A stretch of 64,000 nt of DNA. It comes from Silene latifolia (lineage: Eukaryota; Streptophyta; Magnoliopsida; Caryophyllales; Caryophyllaceae). Under the pieces are notes generated by a model. That model had not been told where the DNA came from. It saw only the letters and a list, made by a program, of their open reading frames with translations, and did no database searches. Shown one piece after another: positions 10,951-23,326 of the stretch. Position 1 is the stretch's first letter. Each line of letters begins with the position of its first letter. The stretch lies in assembly GCF_048544455.1 (NCBI RefSeq), contig NC_133536.1, positions 28,646,152 to 28,710,151 on the forward strand, in the 5' to 3' direction. Both the position numbers and the translations under genes were made by a program.

Positions 10951-13800
10951 CTAGTTAGCCTCCCCCCATTCTAGTATGTATAGGGGGACTCTTCCAATCA
11001 TCATTAATTCAAGAAAAGGGCCAAAAATTGAAGCTCTTCCTACCTTTCTTTGCTTTACCACAACCACTTCCGGATGCATCATCTTGGTAACCACTACCAC
11101 TTGGTTCATCCCTTTGGAGAGGAGTGACATATTCACCAATGTTTTGTCCACTACCAAGCCCTTCTTCATAGCTACTATACCCACTATAACCACCATATCC
11201 ACCATATCCTCCACTGAATGCCTCAACTCCATAATCCGAACCACAAAAATCCGGACCGGGAGCATAAGTACCTGCATTATAGTTAGAAGAAGAAGGAAAT
11301 CCACCCGGGGGATAGTTATAGAATGAAGGGTGTGGCCCCTCGGGTCGGATTACCCCTTATCTAGCAAAATGGTCATAAATAGGATGCAATGCAAGTCTTT
11401 GATCATCACGAATGGCACTAACATTGAGACTACGGTCTCGCATCATATCCATCATGTCTATGCTAGAGGTGGAATGACGTGCTTGAGAGGGTTGACCTCT
11501 TGCACGCCGCTCAATGGTGGAGAGTGTCTCTTCTCTTAGAGAAAAGTGATAAGTGGGTGGGGGGGGGGGGGTGTAAAGGGGGCATTTCCATGACGGGGTT
11601 TGGTATGGACTAATGCTTTTAGTTGATTTTTCTCATCCGATAGACTAACTGAATCATTACCACTAATTTTCCAAATCATGTGTGGATGATAGAAAGTATT
11701 CATAATCAAGTCCATCCCCCTTTTCTCTAGTAGCATCCAAAGATCGCATGTCGGTGGTTTCTTGGTTAAAACGGAATAAATGATGAGTCATTTTAGTAAC
11801 CCACCCACCCATGACAATAAAACTATTTTTCATGTTACATTGTTTGGTCAAGTGGTTTGTAAAGTGGTAGGGATATTTATCACCCATTTTTCATCACCAT
11901 TAACATTGAGAAAGGCACCAAGAATTTCGACCTCCGTTCTCCTCACCGAGTGAGGCTCATTTATACCCAAGAAAGTCCACCCCATAAACCTTTGCCAAAT
12001 GTGAATTTCGGGTAGTGAATATATTGATGAGGGATATGATCCCAATCAACAAAGGGGTAGTGAGAAATGGATTGCCATGTTATTTTGGGGTTGTAATATT
12101 CGGGTGATTCAATATGCAAGCCTTCATCTTTCAATTAAAATATTTCGGCAAATTCCGCTAAATTCAATTGATAGTCATTACTGAACAACCGGAAACTTAC
12201 ACCATATATACAAAGGTTATTTGATGAGAATACTCTACACTATTGCATCCTTTCTCAAAATACTTCATACTTTAAATTAACTAGGAATACTACCAACTAA
12301 TACACCTCCTATCACATAATAGAACAGGTGGAATGACTATCTGTTCCACCGGTTACCTTTATTTAAAATTTAATTTTTCATTCTTTTTTAACTTTTCATT
12401 GAAGATAACTTGTGGAGTTTGTAGATTGAGTATCATGATGAATTGGATGGATTGTGATGTTGGCATATTGAGATAGAGAATTTACAAATCAAAAAAATTT
12501 GAAGGTATCAAATATGTACCATAATCAAAATCAACAACTTAGTCAAATTCCTGAAATGACAAAATTCCGTTTTTGCATCGTTTTGGTTGAAACTCAATAT
12601 TGTATACATGTATGTATCACTCCACGCAGGAAGATCTAACTACAACATCAAATTGTACAAATTATTGTTTGCTATTGATTTTCCTAAAATTGTCTTCATA
12701 CCTTAGGTTAGTCAAATCCTCTCCTCCTTCTTCAAAGACTTCTCGAGTTGAACTCTAATTTGATTTTTAATCTCTCTCAAAATCATCCCTAAAATAGTGT
12801 AGTAAAATCATATAATCCTCCATTATTTCTTACTCTCATTCTTCCATATCTCTTCTTATTTCGTTATCGAAACTATCTTTCGCCAAATTTGTTTTACTTT
12901 AAAGAGGAAGAAGAATACTGGCTTCAGTTGCAACCAAAAAGGTGTTCTTGCTCGTATTAAGGATCCATTGATCAAAGACGTAGAAAACGTCTTGGTGACG
13001 AAGCAGTGGATTTTGATTTCTAGACTCGACCCAAATTCTTATTCTAGGGTCAAGATTTCTTTTGGTTCTGACCAAATCAACAGCTATCTGTGATTTCTGT
13101 TAGTCCTGCATAAATATTCAAATTAGTTGTCGGAAATGTCATTTTTAGGCCTTGTTTTTTTGGACGTAATTTCAATTCAGTTCAGTTTAGTTAGTTTCAA
13201 TTGAGAAATACTGGGCCTGCATATTTATTCAAATTAGTTGTTGTCGGGGAAGAAGATGAAGCTCTTAATGAAGAAACAAATGGTCTAACAGATTACCTGT
13301 TGCATCAGGTCAAAAAGAGAGCAATTTCGTTAGATGGGGGGGTGCATTACTTGGTAATAATCCAAGTTAATTCAAAGTATGGAGTATTTTGAGAAGGGGT
13401 ACAATAGTGTAGAGTATTCCCATTAAATACCCCTATATAAAATCTTTTTTTTTTTTAGATTTATGAAACTCAAAAGAACTCAAGAGTGAGTTCGGGAAAG
13501 GTCTTAATTCATGGTGTAACAAGCCTTCATATCAAGATTCTTAAACAAGGTCTTAACATTTTTCTCAATACCAATATTTTTCAAAGAAGCTTGATTGATA
13601 AATTTAGTGGCCTTCATACCTTTGACTCGTAAGATGACCCAATTATCCCATTGCTTCTTACTATTGAAGATGACTCGGGGAAATGTTGGATCATGCCATT
13701 CCGGTGTGTCTTGCATTTCGACATCCTCCGCAGCTCGAGAGGACTCCGCGCCACCTCTCCTTCTCTTTGTAGCACCTTGGGTAGTAGCTTTTCTAGGTGC
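10951..13800 (-). pseudogene. ATHILA ORF-1-like gene of element C, interrupted by a Mutator-like MITE
   Basis: Downstream of pol on the minus strand, pieces of one protein can be followed: 13716-13504 (WDNWVILRVKGMKATKFIN, then LKNIGIEKNVKTLF), 12045-11848 (LPEIHIWQRFMGWTFLGIN), 11887-11663, and a Gly/Tyr/Ser-rich tail near 11330-10990 (GGYGGYGGYSGYSSYEEG). The start and order match the ATHILA ORF-1 family and the better preserved gene in element A (20980-22550). It is split by a 1.2-kb insertion at 12214-13433, carries stops and frame changes, and has a G/C homopolymer near 11560. Role of the family is not established; it occupies the env-like position after pol. Confidence 0.6.
12214..13433. 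mobile_element. Non-autonomous Mutator-like element with about 90-bp terminal inverted repeats
   Basis: The left end (GGTTATTTGATGAGAATACT from 12215) and the reverse complement of the right end (GGGTATTTAATGGGAATACT) match for about 90 bp. Flanking 9-mers are tatatacaa (12205-12213) and tatataaaa (13434-13442), one mismatch, as expected for Mutator-type 9-bp duplications. No transposase is present. The inside (about 12840-13120) looks exon-like but I do not recognise it, so a Pack-MULE is possible. Confidence 0.75.
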
Positions 13801-14830
13801 ATGCTATTTCTGAAATTTTAAGACAAAAAATTCATCTTAAGACAAACAAAAATCCATCCAAACAAGTATAATAGAACAAATTAGTAAACTAATTCATCCA
13901 ATAAACATTAATAGAGCACAATTTAATCAATTTCTAGCATAAACAAGCACAAAATCGAATTCCCCCGATTTGAGTTAGGGTTTGAGAAAGTTGATTAAAT
14001 TGACTAAAATGGATGAAATCAAAGAGAAATGAGATGACTACTTACTTGGTGATGTTAATGGATGAACAAATCTTGCAAAATGATGATGGAAGTGATGTTT
14101 CTTAGTGATTTTAGTGAAGAAAAACGAACAAAATGATAGACAGTAAAGAAGGAGATACAGTCGGGGTGTGAGAATATGATAGAACAAGTTTTGCCTTAAC
14201 TGTATAAACAAATAGCAGCCAAAAGAATAAAAAGCCATGACACCCATCGGGGTTGACCGAGTTTAGCCGCATTTTGACTTTTCCTCCGTATTTCTTAATT
14301 CCGTCCCATTTTTGAAAGTTACGTCCACGAACGGGGTTTCTTGCATGGGGAAGCATGCATTTCCTCTTTGAGCTTTCGATTATTCTTCATTCACCTATAA
14401 ATCACAAAACAAAACACCGTTAAGTCTAATAATTTTGTTTCTAAATCTACGAAAACATTAAATTGCGAAATTTAAAATAAAAACAAAAAAAAAATTGGGT
14501 TGCCTCCCAAGAAGCAGTGGTTTAACGTCCTACACGACGTAAGAAGCTTGAGTTGGTTTAAGCTTCCAAAAGTAGAGGATGGACGGTCACTTCCTCTATT
14601 ACTCCAACGATCACATTCTCATAGTAAACCTTCAAACGATGGCCATTAGCTTTGAATTTTTCGCCATTGGTGGTCATTACTTCAACGGAACCGAATTTGT
14701 TGACATTTGTGACGGTAAATGGACCGGACCACCGTAATCATAACTTTCCCGGAAATAGCGTGTAGCGGGAATTGAAGAGGAACACCTTATAACCACTTTG
14801 AAATTTCTTCTTCAAAATCTTCTTGTCGTG
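13801..14830. other. Spacer between integrase and the ATHILA ORF-1-like gene
   Basis: Non-coding. Near 14495-14540 the sequence (GGGTTGCCTCCCAAGAAGC) is a text commonly seen just after pol in Athila/Tat elements. A degenerate CCCATCGGGG site lies at about 14242. Confidence 0.5.
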
Positions 14831-16005
14831 TCATCTCTTTGTTCTCTCCTTGTAAAGTCGGGAGCTCTCATAAGCTTGTAAGTGAAACTCATCAAGTTCA
14901 TTTAATTGCAACAACCGCTTTTCTCCACTCAACTTTGCATCCATGTTAAGCTCATTTACTGCCCAATTAGCTTTATGCTCCATCTCAACCGGTAGATGAC
15001 ACGCCTTTCCATAGACCAACTTATATGGTGAGGTACCAATAGGTGTCTTGTATGCGGTTCGGTATGCCCACAAGGTATCATCAAGCTTCATACTCAAATC
15101 CTTTCGTGATTTGACAACAACTTTCTCAAGTATGAACTTGATTTCACGGTTAGAAACCTTGACTTGGTCACTAGTTTATGGGTGGTAAGCCAAACCTCTT
15201 CTATGGTAAATCCCATATTTTTCTAATAAAGCATCAAATTGTTTCTCACCAAAGTGAGTACCACGATCACTAATGACCGCCCTTGGAACACCAAACCTAG
15301 GAAATATGATCTTCTTGAATAAGTTGATCACGGCACGGGCATCGTTTGTTGGAGTAGCAATTGCCTCTACCCATTTAAAGACATAGTCAACGATAACCAA
15401 AATATACCGATTCCCTTTGGATGAAGGAAATGGTCCTTGTAATCACTTCCCCAAATATCGAATACCTCCACTTCCAAGATACCATTTAAAGGCATCTCGT
15501 GCCTCCTTGATATAGAACCCGTCCTTTGGCAAGCATCGCAAGCCATCACGAAATATTTAGCGTCTTGGAACATGGTTGGCCAATAGAAGCCGGATTGCAA
15601 CACCTTTGTAACGGTCTTGGATGGTCCATGATGATCATAATAAGGAGAAGAATGACATTCTTCTAGCACCCCTTTCACATTCCAATGTGGGACACATCTC
15701 CAGAATAGCCCGTCGGAGTAATGTTTGAATAGATATAGATCATCCCATAGGAAGAACTTGGTATCATGTAAGAATTTATTTCTTTGTGGATATGAAAGGT
15801 CGGGTGGCAACTACCTTCCAACTAGAAAGTTGGCTCTGTCGACGTACCAAGGAGTATTGGCTTCCAACATCATTAAAGCATCATCGGCGAATGAATCATC
15901 AATAGGTATGTCAATACCTCTAACATTAAACTTCAAATGGGATAGGTGATCAGCAACAACATATCCGGCTCCCTTCTTGCTTCTTGCCGTTAATCCCAAG
16001 ATCAA
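14831..16005 (-). pseudogene. Element C pol: integrase (zinc finger, catalytic core, C-terminal part)
   Basis: Integrase joins retrotransposon cDNA to the chromosome. The minus strand shows the RNase H/integrase linker (VVADHLSHL, 16005-15811), the H-H-C-C zinc finger (H..., YDHHG, CDACQRTG, within 15810-15367), a catalytic-core segment with ISDRGTHFG (15400-15176) and the downstream [17 protein letters not shown] segment (15097-14831), all in Athila order. It is broken by an in-frame stop after LVGR, a frame change between about 15400 and 15370, and a TAA directly after LAYHP, ahead of the region of the third acidic residue. Not functional. Confidence 0.9.
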
Positions 16006-17808
16006 ATTATTGCAAAAGCAAGATCCATCGTATCAACCATGGTTTGGCCTCTTATTTGGCTAGGAGATGCTTTAGTGCGGCATGAACGATATGAACAATG
16101 ACTTTGGAACCGTTCAAGTAAGAGTAGAATTTGTCTTAGGCATAGACAATAGCAAGTAGCTCTTTCTCCGTGGTGGCATAGTTGATTTGAGCCGCATCCA
16201 AGGTTTTACTAGCATAGTAGATAGCATGGAGAACCTTGTCCTTTCTTTGTCCTAGCATGACACCTACCGCATAGCCACTTGCATCACACATGAGCTCGAA
16301 TGGCAAGTTCCAATCCGCTGATAGGATGATAGGTGCGGAAATTAAATCCTTCTTGATCCTAAGAAAAGACTCAAGACAATCATTAGTAAACACAAATGGA
16401 GCATCTTTTAAAAGAAGCTCCGTAAGGGGTTTTTCAATCTTAGAAAAGTCTTTAATAAAACGGCGGTAGAATCTCGCATGGCCTAAGAAACTCCTTACAC
16501 TCTTCACATTTACCGGTGGGGGCAATTGTTCAATAACTTGGACCTTAGCACGGTACACTTCAATTCTTCTTTCCGAGACAATATGACCAAGTACTACTCC
16601 TTCATTCACCATGAAGTTGCACTTTTCCCAATTCAATACCAAGTGAACCTCTTCACAACGCTTCAAAACTTTAGACAAGTTAGCAAAGCATACATCAAAT
16701 GAAGAACCATAAACACTAAAATCATCGATAAACACCTCCTGATAGACTCGATAAAGTCAAAAAATATGTTTATCATGCAACGTTGGAAAGTGGCGGGGGC
16801 ATTACAAAGACCAAAGGTCATTCTACGGTAAGCAAAGGTACCATAGGAACATGTAAATGTGGTATTTTCTTGGTCATCCTGGTGAATGGGTATTTGAAAG
16901 AACCCGGAATCACCATCTAGGTAACAAAAATATTTGTGACATGCCAACCGCTCCAACATTTGGTCAATAAAAGGCAATGTGTAGTGGTCTTTCTTGGTGG
17001 CCAAATTTAGCCTCTTATAGTCAATACAAATACGCCATCCCGTCACAATTCTAGTCGGAATAAGTTCATTTTTATCATTTTTTACTACGGTGGTTCCTCC
17101 TTTCTTAGGAACCACTTGGACCGGACATACCTATTTAGAATCGGAAATTGCATAAATAATTCTCGCATCCAACAATTTAATCACTTCGTTTTTTACCACT
17201 ACTTGCATGTTAAGATTTAGTCGTCTTTGGCTTTGGACACATGGTTTATGGTCTTCCTCAAGATGGATTCTATGCATGCAAAATTCCGGGCTTATACCCT
17301 CTAAATCATCAAGTTTGTATCCAATGACTTTCTTGTGAGATTTTAAAACATTAAGTAATGAAGACAATTGACTCTCACTCAAGTTAGCACTAACAATTAC
17401 CGAATACATCTCCTCATTATCTAGAAAAGTAGACTTCAAATTAGAGGGGAGGGGTTTAATTTCGGGTTTTTGTACCTCAAGGTCTTGAGGTGTAGAAACC
17501 AAACCTACAAAGTGTGAGGAGAGGGGTTTAATTATGGGTTTTTGTACCTCAAGGTCTTGAGGTGTAGAAACCAAACCTACAAAGTGTGAACTTTCTTCCA
17601 ATGATAGCTCTTCTCCATCAAATTCATGCTCCAAAGCATCCATCTCCTCATTTCCAATCTCATCATCACCTGCAAATGATTCCAATAGCAAGAGTGCCTC
17701 CAAAGGATCTTTAGCCAAAGATCGAGGTATAGAGTCTTCTGTGACAATCTCTACAACATCCAAAACTTCAATAGAATAACAAGACTCTTCTATCATAGGA
17801 CTCTTCAT
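16006..17808 (-). pseudogene. Element C pol: reverse transcriptase and RNase H
   Basis: Reads RNA into DNA and degrades the RNA strand. Seen in order on the minus strand: an acidic linker with a tandem duplication (17591-17448), SPEFCMHRIHLEEDHKPCVQ, LLDARIIYAISDS (17131), then PKKGGTTVVK, RICIDYKRLNLATKKDHYTL, LPFIDQMLERL, FGLCNAPATFQRC (17115-16750), the RT active-site FIDDFSVYG (about 16735-16710), and RNase H motifs LMCDASGYAVG and TTEKELLAIVYA (to 16136). Closest to Athila. Breaks: a stop at about 17130, a one-base frame change just before FIDDF near 16740, and stops after AIVYA. Length and order are normal for the family, so the decay is by point changes. Confidence 0.92.
17448..17591 (-). 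repeat. 72-bp in-frame tandem duplication in the pol linker
   Basis: Two copies, 17448-17519 and 17520-17591, almost identical. On the minus strand each encodes SHFVGLVSTPQDLEVQKP followed by an IKPL ending, so the duplication keeps the frame. Confidence 0.9.
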
Positions 17809-17883
17809 GACATTATATATTCAAATTATATGTGACCTTATCGTCACCCACTTCCAATGTTAATTTACCATTCTTGACATCAA

Positions 17884-18115
17884 TTATTGCACCCGCGGTA
17901 TGTAATTAAAAGGATCTTCCCAAAATGATCGAATTTGGGCATCTTCGGCCATGTCAAGGACAATAAAATCAACCGGAATGAAAAACTTACCAACTTTCAC
18001 GGGAACATCCTCCAAAACTCCCAAAGGGCGTTTTATAGAACGATCCGCCATTTTCAATGAGACACTGTACATTTTAAGACTCCCATATTAAGCTTATCAC
18101 ATATAGAGTAAGGCA
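17884..18115 (-). pseudogene. Element C protease, 3' part (separated by element B)
   Basis: The minus strand reads SVSLKMADRSIKRPLGVLED and VPVKVGKFFIPVDFIVLDM, the second half of an Athila retropepsin (flap-side ADRS motif and the PVDFIVLDM strand). The first half with the DLGASVSVM active-site text is at 32614-32680. Element B plus its ttaca duplication sits between them. Confidence 0.88.
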
Positions 18116-18177
18116 TTACATGTAACACCTCCATACTCCAAGTGCCTTACCAGGACCACTTAAGGTATGAGAACGTC

Positions 18178-19524
18178 TGTAACACCCCCGCACACCAGGA
18201 CGTCTTACCAAGGACCATTCCAGTGTATGAAGGTGTTACCATCTCGGTTTCCCGAGGAAGTAGATCAAATTAGACAATAAAAGAACAATTATGAAATATT
18301 AATATATCTCATACAATACAACCTAATACAAACTCTTTACATCAAAGATACAACTACAACACTCCTGACGCGGCATCTCTAGACTGGTAGCGTGATGACT
18401 CGATCCCTCCAAGCCTAGCAGCCACAATCAACAGTACCTGCTAAGCCAACTGCTCACCATCTCCGAATGGATCACCGCAGGTTTTACAAACACAACACGG
18501 GGTCAGTATTACTCAATCAATGTAAGGCAAACAACATGGTAGCCAGCTGATCATCCACACTCCCCGGTCTCCCGATCTCACACAGTAACCGACTACACAC
18601 CGAAGTGTGTAGCCCTACCAGATTACCCATCGCAACAGGTAATCCATGCCGCCAGTGGGTGACCGCAGCCGATCCCACCAATTCCAGCTCATCAACGAGC
18701 GACTAAACAAATCCCTGTCCCTTAATGTGCACATCCCCTCCCGTGGCGGGTTCCACGGAGGGCGAACTAGGGTGTGAAGCCACTCCCGCAAGTGACTCCA
18801 CCACAATCACAAACACACAGCATCACAGCTGTCACAACCTCTCCACACCAACACCGTCACAACAACGCCCATACTCCGATGATCAACAGTTAACAATAAT
18901 CACAAAACGATCATGCCATAACAATTAACAGTAAAATTGAGTAGGAAACCCTACCTTGTCGCAAAGCATGTAAGACATCCATACACAGCCAAGCACGACT
19001 CCAATAAGCATCCTAACAATGATAACCAGCACCTATTACACAACTGTACTCAAAGAATCACTCAAAAGAACGCAAGGCAGAGACTTACCTAATAATACGC
19101 ATCGGCGGTGACATAGACGGTCGACACACACGTCATCCGAATCCCGTCCTTCCCATGGTGGGGGTTTAGGATATATACCTTAGAGTGTGAATAGATGGGG
19201 GTGATAGGAGAGGGAGATAGGCTAGGGTTAGAGAAAGAGAAACTGTCGAAGAAATGGGAAAAGAAAATGAAATGAATCTCGCGAACTTGCATTTTATATT
19301 AACGTGTCGACAGCAGCCATACTCGGTCGAGTACAGGAGTACTCGGCCGAGTAGGCTCTACTCGGTCGAGTATGGGTGATACTCGGCCGAGCAGCCTCAG
19401 CTAGGTCGAGTAAACAATCCTATAAAGCTCATGTTACAAGCCTGATCCCTCACCCATTCATCCCTAAGGTATGTTTGGTCAACAAGGTCGGTCAACAGAG
19501 TTCTTAAATATCCTGGGTATTACA
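18178..19524 (-). repeat. Left LTR of element A (3' LTR)
   Basis: Plus-strand ends TGTAACACCC and GGTATTACA. U3 is at the right end (minus-strand reading) and holds the palindrome array 19320-19412 with a TATA-like TTAATATAAAAT at 19302-19291. Confidence 0.93.
19291..19412 (-). promoter_or_regulatory. U3 promoter of A: five palindromes at 20-bp spacing, then TATA
   Basis: TACTCG-NN-CGAGTA sites start at 19320, 19340, 19359, 19380 and a degenerate one near 19400. The central dinucleotide alternates GT, GC, GT, GC. About 20 bp further on the minus strand is AATATAAAAT. The copy in the right LTR is at 25130-25222 with two sites damaged. Confidence 0.75.
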
Positions 19525-20045
19525 GTCTTCCCCCCTTAAAAATAACTTCGTCCCCGAAGTTCAGTCCACACTCCGCTCACCTCAGGGTCACGCACTGTGA
19601 CACCCTCCACCTACCTAAAGGTGTACGGCCTCAAACCGTTCTGACACTACCGCCACACCACATCACTCATGCAACAAATTATCTACCACAGCTATTCCTC
19701 CAAGCAATACCAATCACTAACTATTACACATAACTTACGGAAATTAATTATTCATCCGCACTCTCTGGTTAAAAGCAATACAACAACTAGCAACCATACA
19801 CAACTACAAAACAAAACCCAACCACCACATTCCATACACCCATACACAATATAACATAGGTACAAAGTATAACATTCATATCACTTGAGTACACTATGAA
19901 TACGACTTCAAGGAAACATAAATGCAATACCGAATACTAACATACATAATATACACGTGATTCCAAATATTATAGACATAATTAACCATTTATTTCCGCG
20001 ACATTACTCTTCCCCTCTTAAAGGAACTTCGTCCCCGAAGTTCAC
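19525..20045 (-). other. 3' untranslated region of A with two PPT-like segments
   Basis: A PPT with the adjoining AACTTCG-TCCC-CGAAGTT inverted repeat lies at 19525-19563. A second, very similar segment (CTCTTAAAGGAACTTCGTCC and on) lies at about 20006-20045. The rest is C/A/T-rich on the plus strand with no gene. Confidence 0.6.
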
Positions 20046-20598
20046 CGCTAAACACCTTCCGTACCGCGAACCAACACATACGTCTTAACCGTGACATTAC
20101 CCATAACTATAAATGACCTTACTTAATATTACAAAGCTTACTCTATGACATTACACGAATGTGACTCATAGCAACCGAATGTGACCACAATTAAATATTC
20201 TATATAGATCCAGAGGTGAGGTTAACAAATGATAACACTTTATTTTTTAGCCTTTATGTTAGACATGTACCGACCACCAAGTTCATTTATCCAGTTGGGC
20301 TGCTTATAACTGTAACCAAATAGGGAAGTTACGATAGATAACATTGAATCACCAACATGCAAATGTACACGACTATCAGAACTCCTCCAGTACAATGACC
20401 AAGTTAAGATCCGTCAGGTTGGCCGTGACAATATGTCTAATCTTCATAAATCGATATACAACTCTAAGTACGTGTATACCAACGTTGACCGTTAACGCTA
20501 AATGATGCTATGAAACATCCACCCACTTTAACATGTAGACAACCACAAACATTTGACAGTTGATAAGCATACATCACAAGGGGTCCCTATAACAGTAC

Positions 20599-20715
20599 AA
20601 TTCGGCCGAGTATGAATGATTACTCGGCCGAGTAAGCTCTACTCGGTCGAGTATAAGAGTATACTCGGCCGAGTAAGCGCTACTCGGTCGAGTATTGTCT
20701 ATACTCGGTCGAGTT
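20599..20715. repeat. Internal array of six ACTCG-NN-CGAGT palindromes, 3' of the gene in A
   Basis: Sites start at about 20599 (damaged), 20621, 20640, 20662, 20681 and 20702, spacing 19-22 bp, central dinucleotides GC or GT. It lies between the gene end (20980) and the 3' LTR. No clear TATA box follows on either strand. Confidence 0.75.
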
Positions 20716-20979
20716 GTAACAGGCAGAGAGCCAACAATTGCAATCCAACATCCTGTGTTACCTGCAACCAAACATACTACCACAATACGGAATATAACCA
20801 CTTCCACGAGGTCCACAGTTAAGTCAAAAGAAAGGTAATGGCCTTAAGGCCAAGTACAGTCATCTATAGTAACTAATAAATCCCGAAAGTAAAAATCCAA
20901 CATAAAAGTAATAAGTCCAACACAAAAGAAATAAATCCAACATCAAAGAAGCCACTCCAAGCAATCTAACAACACAAGG

Positions 20980-22550
20980 TCAATAACGAGGACCCTCTTC
21001 CATGTCATCATCACCACCTGCGCCAGAAGTACCTGCACCTGAACTGCCCACACCTGGAAAACCTGCTGCTGCTGCTGATGAATCTCCTCCTAACTGACTG
21101 CCATAGTTGGCTCCCCACGATCCCGCAAGGCAACCAAACTCAGTCTCCTCCGGAGGTCTCCAGTAACTTGGGTCCACTCCATAGCTGTGGAACACTCCCA
21201 TGTCCACTCCCGGTCCCCTTCACCAGACAGGTTGTGCTAGTTGTGTCCCTATGCCCTGGTTAAGGGCCATCTCATGCATGTTGCGGAGCACCAAAGTAGT
21301 GGAGATCCGCTCAGCCAGATCACTCGGCTGCATCCTGGGGTCATGCACTGTGGGGTAGGGCGAGTACTGGTAAGGGTAGAAGTCAGGAGCGGAGTAAGAG
21401 GGCTCAGGTACAACCGGGTCTTCCCTAGACTGCCTCACCCTACGGCGCTCTCGAGGTGGGGGAGGTGCCTGCTGCTGCCCCTCAGGCACGGTGACAGGCT
21501 CAGGTAAGTCCAAGAGAATCCTTGGGTCAATTAGGTAGGTCTGGGCGCAGGCATAGGAATAGCACAAGGATCCCACCAAGCCAAATGGTCAACCAAAGGG
21601 AGATGGGCTGGGTCTGGAAGCACCATCCACATAGATCCCCTCACCCTCCAGGCATAAGACCCGTCATCCATCTTCCTTAACCATCTGTTCTGACGCCAAT
21701 ACTGAGCGTCCATGGTAGGCACAATCTCTACATACTCATTCCCCACAGGAGGTGGAGCCTCAAAATCTGTTAGGCACTGAGCTAGGCGGGTCACTATGGC
21801 CCCGCAAGCAATGTGTCGGGTATCGGACTGTGCCATGCGCTCAAGACTAGAGCACACTACCCCTGGAGCACTGTAGTAGAACGGTTTCTGACGGTGTAGG
21901 TTAAGATAAGACATAAGCAACATGACCTCGGGAGAATTAAGCTTACTCACGTCATCCCTCGCATACAACAGGCAGGTCAACATCCTCAAGAACATACGGA
22001 GAACAACATGCTGAACATCGTTAATTAACATGGAACTAGCGCTAGGAGCAGGTCGGCCGGTCAAGTATGGAAGGTAAGAAGGTGCACCGCTGTTTTTGGC
22101 CACATCACTAAGGTACCCCTCCCCCTCGGCCTCTAGACCCAAATGGTCAGCAAACTCATCTAAGGTAAGCTCATGATCCTCATTCATGAGACGAAAAGAG
22201 ACAGTCTTTCCCTTCTTGTCATAAACATAGGAGCTCAAAAACTCCAAGGTCAAGTGGGGGTAGGATTTCTTCCTCAGATGATACAACCCCTCCATACCCA
22301 GAATCTGAAAGATGTGAAATATGTCCTCTTTAATCCCTAAAGTCTCAAGAATACCGGGATTAATACAGAGGGTGAGACGGAATGGACGACGCATAAGGGC
22401 CACAAAAGCCTTACGGTGATTGAAATCAGAGAATATTACCGATGGGTGTGCCTCCACCGATGGAACCACAGGTTCACGGCTTGACTGACCCGTCTCAAGC
22501 TGAACATTACCACGAGTTCTTTTGCTGGGTAAGCCTCTGGTATTCACCAT
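20980..22550 (-). pseudogene. ATHILA ORF-1-like protein gene of element A, nearly intact
   Basis: From ATG at 22550 (MVNTRGLPSKRTRG), placed one base after a splice acceptor CTTTTGCAG, the frame runs about 340 codons: INPGILETLGIKEDIFHIF, YPHLTLEFLSSYVYDKKG, VSFRLMNEDHELTLDEFADH, typical of the ATHILA ORF-1 family. One frame change lies near 21540, after which the C-terminal part continues (YLIDPRILLDLPEPVTVPEG, Pro/Arg-rich), then an in-frame TGA at 21222-21220, and a Gly/Ser/Ala-rich tail ending at 20980. Intended length about 520 residues. A 5' leader intron (22960-22553) and a palindrome-TATA promoter (23105-23326) lie upstream, so it looks like a gene with its own transcription unit. Function unknown. 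The same family is found after pol in element C. Confidence 0.75.
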
Positions 22551-22552
22551 AC

Positions 22553-22960
22553 TGCAAAAGGACAAGTTTAAACAGGGGATTGACACAACAACTCTTATAG
22601 CAACAGACGGTCCGTTTTCAATTGTACACAGATTTTAAAACGATCTTTTAAGACAAATTTTATTAGAAAATCACCAAATACCTTACAAATTATATGATTA
22701 GAAGTTTTGAGTTGTCTCAAACCAAAGGATAAACATCAAACAAAGAGGTTTTCGTTTTTAGCAACCCTAGGATATAGAAATCAAATTTTAAACCATGAAA
22801 TTGCTTAAACAAGGGCATATACGAGGTTTATATACGATTAAATCCAAGAATTAACAAGATGAATACTCTATTTCAGATGCTCACAAAGAAAATTCGAAGT
22901 ATAGCTGAAATTATACCATAATTTTGAAAATAAAGAGAGAAATCGACTTAAAACCTTACC
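22553..22960 (-). other. Probable 5' leader intron of the gene in A
   Basis: On the minus strand a donor AATCTAAG/GTAAGG lies at about 22960 and the acceptor CTTTTGCAG ends at 22552, directly before the start codon. The leader exon would cover about 23090-22961. Confidence 0.6.
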
Positions 22961-23104
22961 TTAGATTGGTTTATAGCAATGGAGAATGAATTAATCACCA
23001 AGGACTGACCCCTAAAGCTTGAGAAAGGAAGGGTATAGAGTTTTAGAGAGAAGGAAATGTGAAGATGGGGGCGGAAATAAGAAAGAAAGGGAACAAAATA
23101 GGGT

Positions 23105-23326
23105 TTTTGTATAACCCGTATAAGTCCCGCTACAGCAATACTCGGTCGAGTGTTGGGCATACTCGGCCGAGTGTCGACTACTCGGTCGAGTATCCTCCTT
23201 GCTCGGTCGAGTTTTTAAGGACAGTAGCGAATATGATTTTCACCAAACGGACACTCGGTCGAGTAGCGTTATACTCGGCCGAGTATGGTCTACTCGGTCG
23301 AGTACAATACTCTACTCGGTCGAGTT
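23105..23326 (-). promoter_or_regulatory. Promoter of the gene in A: 4+4 palindrome array and TATA-like box
   Basis: Sites start at 23139, 23160, 23179, 23200, then a 52-bp step to 23252, then 23272, 23291 and 23313. Central dinucleotides are GT, GC, GT, GT in each block. Roughly 25 bp further on the minus strand is GGTTATACAAAA (about 23116-23105), followed by a C/T-rich leader and the leader intron. Confidence 0.7.

Noticed and set aside
19320..23326. Palindromic repeats with roughly 20-bp period as a CRISPR-like array
   Set aside because: The spacing between palindromes is only 5-8 bp, there are no unique spacers of CRISPR length, no cas genes, and the setting is a plant LTR element.
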